6,610 bases of DNA. Source: Thermoleophilia bacterium. Its GTDB lineage: Bacteria; Actinomycetota; Thermoleophilia; Gaiellales; Gaiellaceae. The notes below the pieces were generated by a model. The model did no database searches, was not told where the DNA came from, and saw only the letters and a list, made by a program, of their open reading frames with translations. Shown here one piece after another: positions 6,066-6,610 of the stretch; the first letter of the stretch is position 1; the number at the start of each line of letters is the position of its first letter. The DNA is taken from the NCBI GenBank assembly GCA_013362295.1, contig JABFWJ010000484.1, forward strand, positions 1 to 6,610, in the 5' to 3' direction. Made by a program: the position numbers and the translations under genes.

Positions 6066-6610
6066 GCGAGCAGCTTCTTCACGTCGGCGAGGACGGTCGC
6101 CGCGGGAACCGTCGGCGGGAAGCCCGCGCGCAGCTCTCCCTTGCGGTCGATCACGATGATCCGGCCGGTGTGGTCGATGCTCTCGAGGCTGACGGGATCG
6201 CTGAGGATGCCGTACTCGGACCAGACGGGCTCGAGGTCCTGCTTCGAGCCCACGAGGTAATGGAACTCCGGCAACAGATGCTTCTCCCTCGCATACTTTC
6301 GCACCGCTGCGAACGTGTCGCCGCGCGGATCGACGCTGACGGCGACCACACGCACACGCTCGAGCTCGGACTGCTTCAGGTTGGCCAGGACGGCGTTCAG
6401 CGTGCTCGCCATCAGCGGGCAGACGTCCCTGCACCTGGTGTAGAGAAACGTGAGCACGACGACACGGCCGCGCTGCTGCTCGAGGTCGACGAGCTCGCCG
6501 TTCTGGTCACGGAGCGAGATTTGAGGTGCGGGACCCTGCTTCACGCCGTTCGCCCCCGCGAGGTGCGACCCACCGCACGCCGTCAGAAGCAGCGCCAGAC
6601 AGGCCGTGAG
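6062..6610 (-). CDS. Sco/SenC family copper-chaperone/thioredoxin-like lipoprotein (5' partial)
   Basis: Sco proteins are membrane-anchored thioredoxin-fold proteins that bind copper and deliver it to, or reduce the thiols of, the CuA site of cytochrome c oxidase and some other copper enzymes. Family marks seen here: the CxxxC motif in YTRCRDVCP (Cys codons 6433-6431 and 6421-6419), the block VSVDPRGDT, and the copper-ligand His in SIDHTG (codon 6172-6170). The usual Pro after the first Cys is Arg. The frame is open to the window's right edge and encodes a hydrophobic stretch ending in the lipobox LTAC followed by GGS (lipid-acceptor Cys at 6577-6575). The gene therefore starts beyond 6610, and the GTG at 6544 is an internal Val. 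The mature protein would be 171 residues, normal for the family. The TGA stop overlaps the start of the propeller gene. The family assignment is firm; the client enzyme is unknown. Confidence 0.93.
   Translation of the reverse strand, partial: LTACLALLLTACGGSHLAGANGVKQGPAPQISLRDQNGELVDLEQQRGRVVVLTFLYTRCRDVCPLMASTLNAVLANLKQSELERVRVVAVSVDPRGDTFAAVRKYAREKHLLPEFHYLVGSKQDLEPVWSEYGILSDPVSLESIDHTGRIIVIDRKGELRAGFPPTVPAATVLADVKKLLA
6074..6080 (-). promoter_or_regulatory. Possible weak ribosome binding site for the propeller gene, inside the Sco gene
   Basis: Reading the - strand, GAAGAAG lies at 6080-6074, 8 bases before the GTG start at 6065. It is only a partial Shine-Dalgarno match and also encodes the end of the Sco protein (KK of KKLLA). 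With the GTGA stop/start overlap, reinitiation by the ribosome finishing the Sco gene is the likelier route. Confidence 0.35.
6572..6610 (-). other. Lipoprotein signal (lipobox) of the Sco protein
   Basis: Translated from the right edge inward, the Sco frame reads LTACLALLLTACGGS. The final L-T-A-C is a standard lipobox, followed by small residues. The processed protein would begin at Cys 6577-6575 and be lipid-anchored on the outer face of the cytoplasmic membrane. The positively charged start of the signal is outside the window. Confidence 0.85.

Noticed and set aside
3759..6260. Long + strand open frame of 833 codons
   Set aside because: Extremely Arg/Asp/Gly-rich, out of frame with the giant gene and antisense to two well-supported genes; a high-GC shadow.
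6066..6434. N-terminal extension of the propeller protein
   Set aside because: It overlaps the Sco gene in another frame, is Arg-rich shadow sequence, and would bury the signal peptide internally.
6542..6544. GTG as the start of the Sco gene
   Set aside because: The frame continues to the window edge and encodes a lipobox signal, which the family typically has; this GTG is an internal Val codon.

Overview
This is a GC-rich, completely coding window. It holds one very long secreted-type multidomain gene on the + strand (positions 1-5109, 5' end outside the window). Converging on it are two genes on the - strand: a secreted beta-propeller-like protein (6065-5106) and a Sco/SenC-type copper-handling lipoprotein (6610-6062, 5' end outside the window). 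The high GC, GTG starts, Ala/Thr-rich secreted Ig/FN3 proteins and a Sco lipoprotein suggest a free-living high-GC soil or aquatic bacterium, perhaps an actinobacterium such as a Thermoleophilia-like lineage. That placement is an impression from style, not a phylogenetic result.

The + strand protein reads, in order: an unrecognised N-terminal remnant; an Ig-like domain; a ~215-residue beta-rich domain I do not recognise (here 'A domain'); a galactose/glyoxal-oxidase-like seven-bladed kelch propeller with its C-terminal early-set (DUF1929-type) domain; then the module FN3 - Ig-like - A domain twice in tandem up to the stop. The two modules are close in both protein and DNA, which points to a fairly recent internal duplication. 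The most striking detail is in the oxidase. The Cys and Tyr of the thioether cofactor and the Tyr-His copper-ligand pair are all present, but the second copper-ligand His (His581 of Fusarium galactose oxidase) is replaced by Leu. It may be a degenerate or altered copper-radical oxidase.

The - strand pair looks like an operon. The Sco stop and the propeller start overlap in GTGA, implying translational coupling. The Sco frame is open to the window edge and carries a clear lipoprotein signal, so it is an outer-leaflet membrane-anchored thiol/copper protein. The propeller and the giant + strand gene end on the same four bases, CTAG, with no intergenic space. No RNA genes, insertion sequences, CRISPR arrays, promoters or convincing terminators were seen. 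No stretch over 300 bases lacks a gene.
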